Source: Cryomorphaceae bacterium
GTDB lineage: Bacteria > Bacteroidota > Bacteroidia > Flavobacteriales > Schleiferiaceae
Reading direction: 5' to 3'
NCBI GenBank assembly: GCA_003444795.1
Contig: DLWR01000134.1
Span: 1-8,256, forward strand
DNA length: 8,256 nucleotides
The position numbers and the translations under genes are program-made. The notes beneath the pieces were generated by a model. That model was given only the letters and a program-made list of their open reading frames with translations. It had not been told where the DNA came from and ran no database searches. Shown here piece by piece: positions 7,683 to 8,256 of the stretch. The stretch's first letter is position 1; every line of letters starts with the position of its first letter.

Positions 7683-8069
7683 ATGGCCCTGCAGCGAATT
7701 GATCTCGAAAATCAGCGCGAATACGCCTACCACGGTTGCCTGGAGGAGGAAGCTCGAATTGGTTCCGAATACCGCATCGACCTAAGTGTTTGGGCAGATT
7801 TATGGACGTCTGCCGCCAGTGATGCGTTGGAAGACACGGTGGATTATGTCGCACTTCGTGTGATTGTTTCCGAGGAAATGGCGGTCCGCTCCAACCTCTT
7901 AGAAACCGTTTCTGCCCGAATTCTACAACGCATCTTCCGCGATCTACCCGCCGTACAACAGGCCGAAGTAAAAGTTTGTAAACTGAACCCTCCTATCGAT
8001 GGAGACGTTCATGCGGTCTGTGTGAGCTTTTTTGAAGAAAATCCAACGCATACGGGTAAAGCGTTGTAA
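7683..8069 (+). CDS. folB: Dihydroneopterin aldolase
   Basis: A complete 128-residue enzyme of folate synthesis that converts 7,8-dihydroneopterin to 6-hydroxymethyl-7,8-dihydropterin and glycolaldehyde; the family normally forms octamers of this length. The N-terminal YAYHGCLEEEARIG (14-27) matches the family signature, and Glu23 aligns with the substrate-binding Glu22 of the S. aureus enzyme. DTVDYVAL (51-58) supplies Tyr55, equivalent to catalytic Tyr54, and VCKLNPPIDG (98-107) supplies Lys100, equivalent to catalytic Lys100. NLLETVSARI (71-80) is the usual central helix. The ATG follows the gltX stop by 2 bp, so translation is probably coupled. The tRNA-Cys gene begins 15 bp after the stop codon, making folB the last protein gene before the shared terminator. 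No other folate gene lies in this window. Confidence 0.96.
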   Translation: MALQRIDLENQREYAYHGCLEEEARIGSEYRIDLSVWADLWTSAASDALEDTVDYVALRVIVSEEMAVRSNLLETVSARILQRIFRDLPAVQQAEVKVCKLNPPIDGDVHAVCVSFFEENPTHTGKAL

Positions 8070-8084
8070 TTTCGCCCCCCTAAA

Positions 8085-8155
8085 GGTCTCGTGGCCGAGT
8101 GGCTAGGCAGGGCTCTGCAAAAGCTCGTACAGCGGTTCGAATCCGCTCGAGACCT
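8085..8155 (+). tRNA. tRNA-Cys (anticodon GCA)
   Basis: A 71-base cloverleaf can be folded by hand. The acceptor stem is GGTCTCG (8085-8091) with CGAGACC (8148-8154). The D stem is GCC (8094-8096) with GGC (8106-8108). The anticodon stem GGGCT/AGCTC has one G-U pair, and its loop CTGCAAA holds GCA at 8117-8119. The variable loop is GTAC, and the T arm is AGCGG-TTCGAAT-CCGCT (8131-8147). The discriminator base is T (U73), the known CysRS identity base, and together with GCA this fixes the cysteine assignment. CCA is not encoded; the following bases are CAAAA. The gene starts 15 bp after folB. TAATTTCG (8067-8074), overlapping the folB stop, is a one-mismatch -7 box that might drive it separately, but co-transcription with gltX-folB is as likely. 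Confidence 0.96.
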
Positions 8156-8164
8156 CAAAAACAC

Positions 8165-8193
8165 ACCCTGGTGCATGAGCACCAGGGTTTTTT
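8165..8193 (+). terminator. Rho-independent terminator after tRNA-Cys
   Basis: ACCCTGGTGC (8165-8174), the loop ATGA, and GCACCAGGGT (8179-8188) form a perfect 10-bp stem, followed by a run of six T (8188-8193, the first T being also the last stem base). It lies 9 bp beyond the tRNA and would end the gltX-folB-tRNA-Cys transcript. Its hairpin and T-run recur in reverse orientation at the right window edge. Confidence 0.93.
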
Positions 8194-8256
8194 ATGCTTA
8201 AAAGGCGAAGCTTGCTTAAGCACTGTAGAAGCATAAAAAAACCCTGGTGCTCATGC
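8173..8256. repeat. Long inverted repeat containing the terminator sequence
   Basis: The left arm, 8173-8199, runs from the terminator loop side through its T-run to ATGCTT. The right arm, 8229-8256, is its reverse complement apart from one extra A in the A-run (seven A against six T). The arms match over 27 of 28 positions and are separated by 29 bp (8200-8228) containing AAGCTT and CTTAAG. Identity extends past the hairpin and T-run into the flanking ATGCTT/AAGCAT, more than terminator function alone needs. The right arm reaches the window edge, so the repeat may be longer. Confidence 0.9.
8235..8256 (-). terminator. Probable convergent minus-strand terminator, cut by window edge
   Basis: Read on the minus strand, the edge sequence is GCATGAGCACCAGGG followed by seven T: the loop, 3' stem half and T-run of the same terminator seen at 8165-8193. 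The other stem half (expected ACCCTGGT) would lie just outside the window. If present, it would terminate a minus-strand gene converging on tRNA-Cys from the right. Confidence 0.6.

Noticed and set aside
8156..8160. No encoded CCA at the tRNA-Cys 3' end, considered as a sign of a pseudogene
   Set aside because: All stems pair, the anticodon and U73 are correct, and many bacteria add CCA after transcription.

Overview
The window looks like an ordinary chromosomal housekeeping segment from a member of the Bacteroidota, possibly Flavobacteriales-like. The evidence is exact TAnnTTTG-type -7 boxes, A-rich translation starts without Shine-Dalgarno sequences, a GluRS with an insertion after its KLSKR loop that I recall from this phylum, and a MutS2/LysS/GltX/FolB set with the usual Bacteroidota flavour. 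Base composition is moderate, with GC near one half by eye. I see no CRISPR array, insertion sequence, prophage or defence system, and base composition is even across the genes.

Layout: two gene sets diverge from a 60-bp region near 6079-6138. To the left (minus strand) run lysS (lysyl-tRNA synthetase), a mutS2-like ATPase gene and a DUF819-type membrane protein gene, separated by only 3 and 2 bp and so almost certainly one operon. After a 120-bp gap comes the 5' part of a secreted M28 metallopeptidase gene, cut by the left window edge. To the right (plus strand) run gltX (glutamyl-tRNA synthetase), folB (dihydroneopterin aldolase, 2 bp later), a tRNA-Cys(GCA) gene 15 bp after folB, and a strong rho-independent terminator.

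The divergent region carries two mirror-image copies of a 9-bp -7 box sequence, one for each side. The lysS copy lies only 4 bp from the ATG, which suggests a leaderless or near-leaderless lysS mRNA. Two aminoacyl-tRNA synthetases are therefore controlled from one compact divergent promoter, and one arm ends in a tRNA gene.

Most of the unusual signal is non-coding: the paired promoter, and a long inverted repeat at the right edge, where the tRNA terminator (hairpin, T-tract and flanking bases) recurs in reverse orientation. The other notable point is that the MutS2-like protein lacks the usual C-terminal Smr nuclease domain and instead ends in a lysine-rich, low-complexity tail. I found no convincing undescribed multi-gene system.
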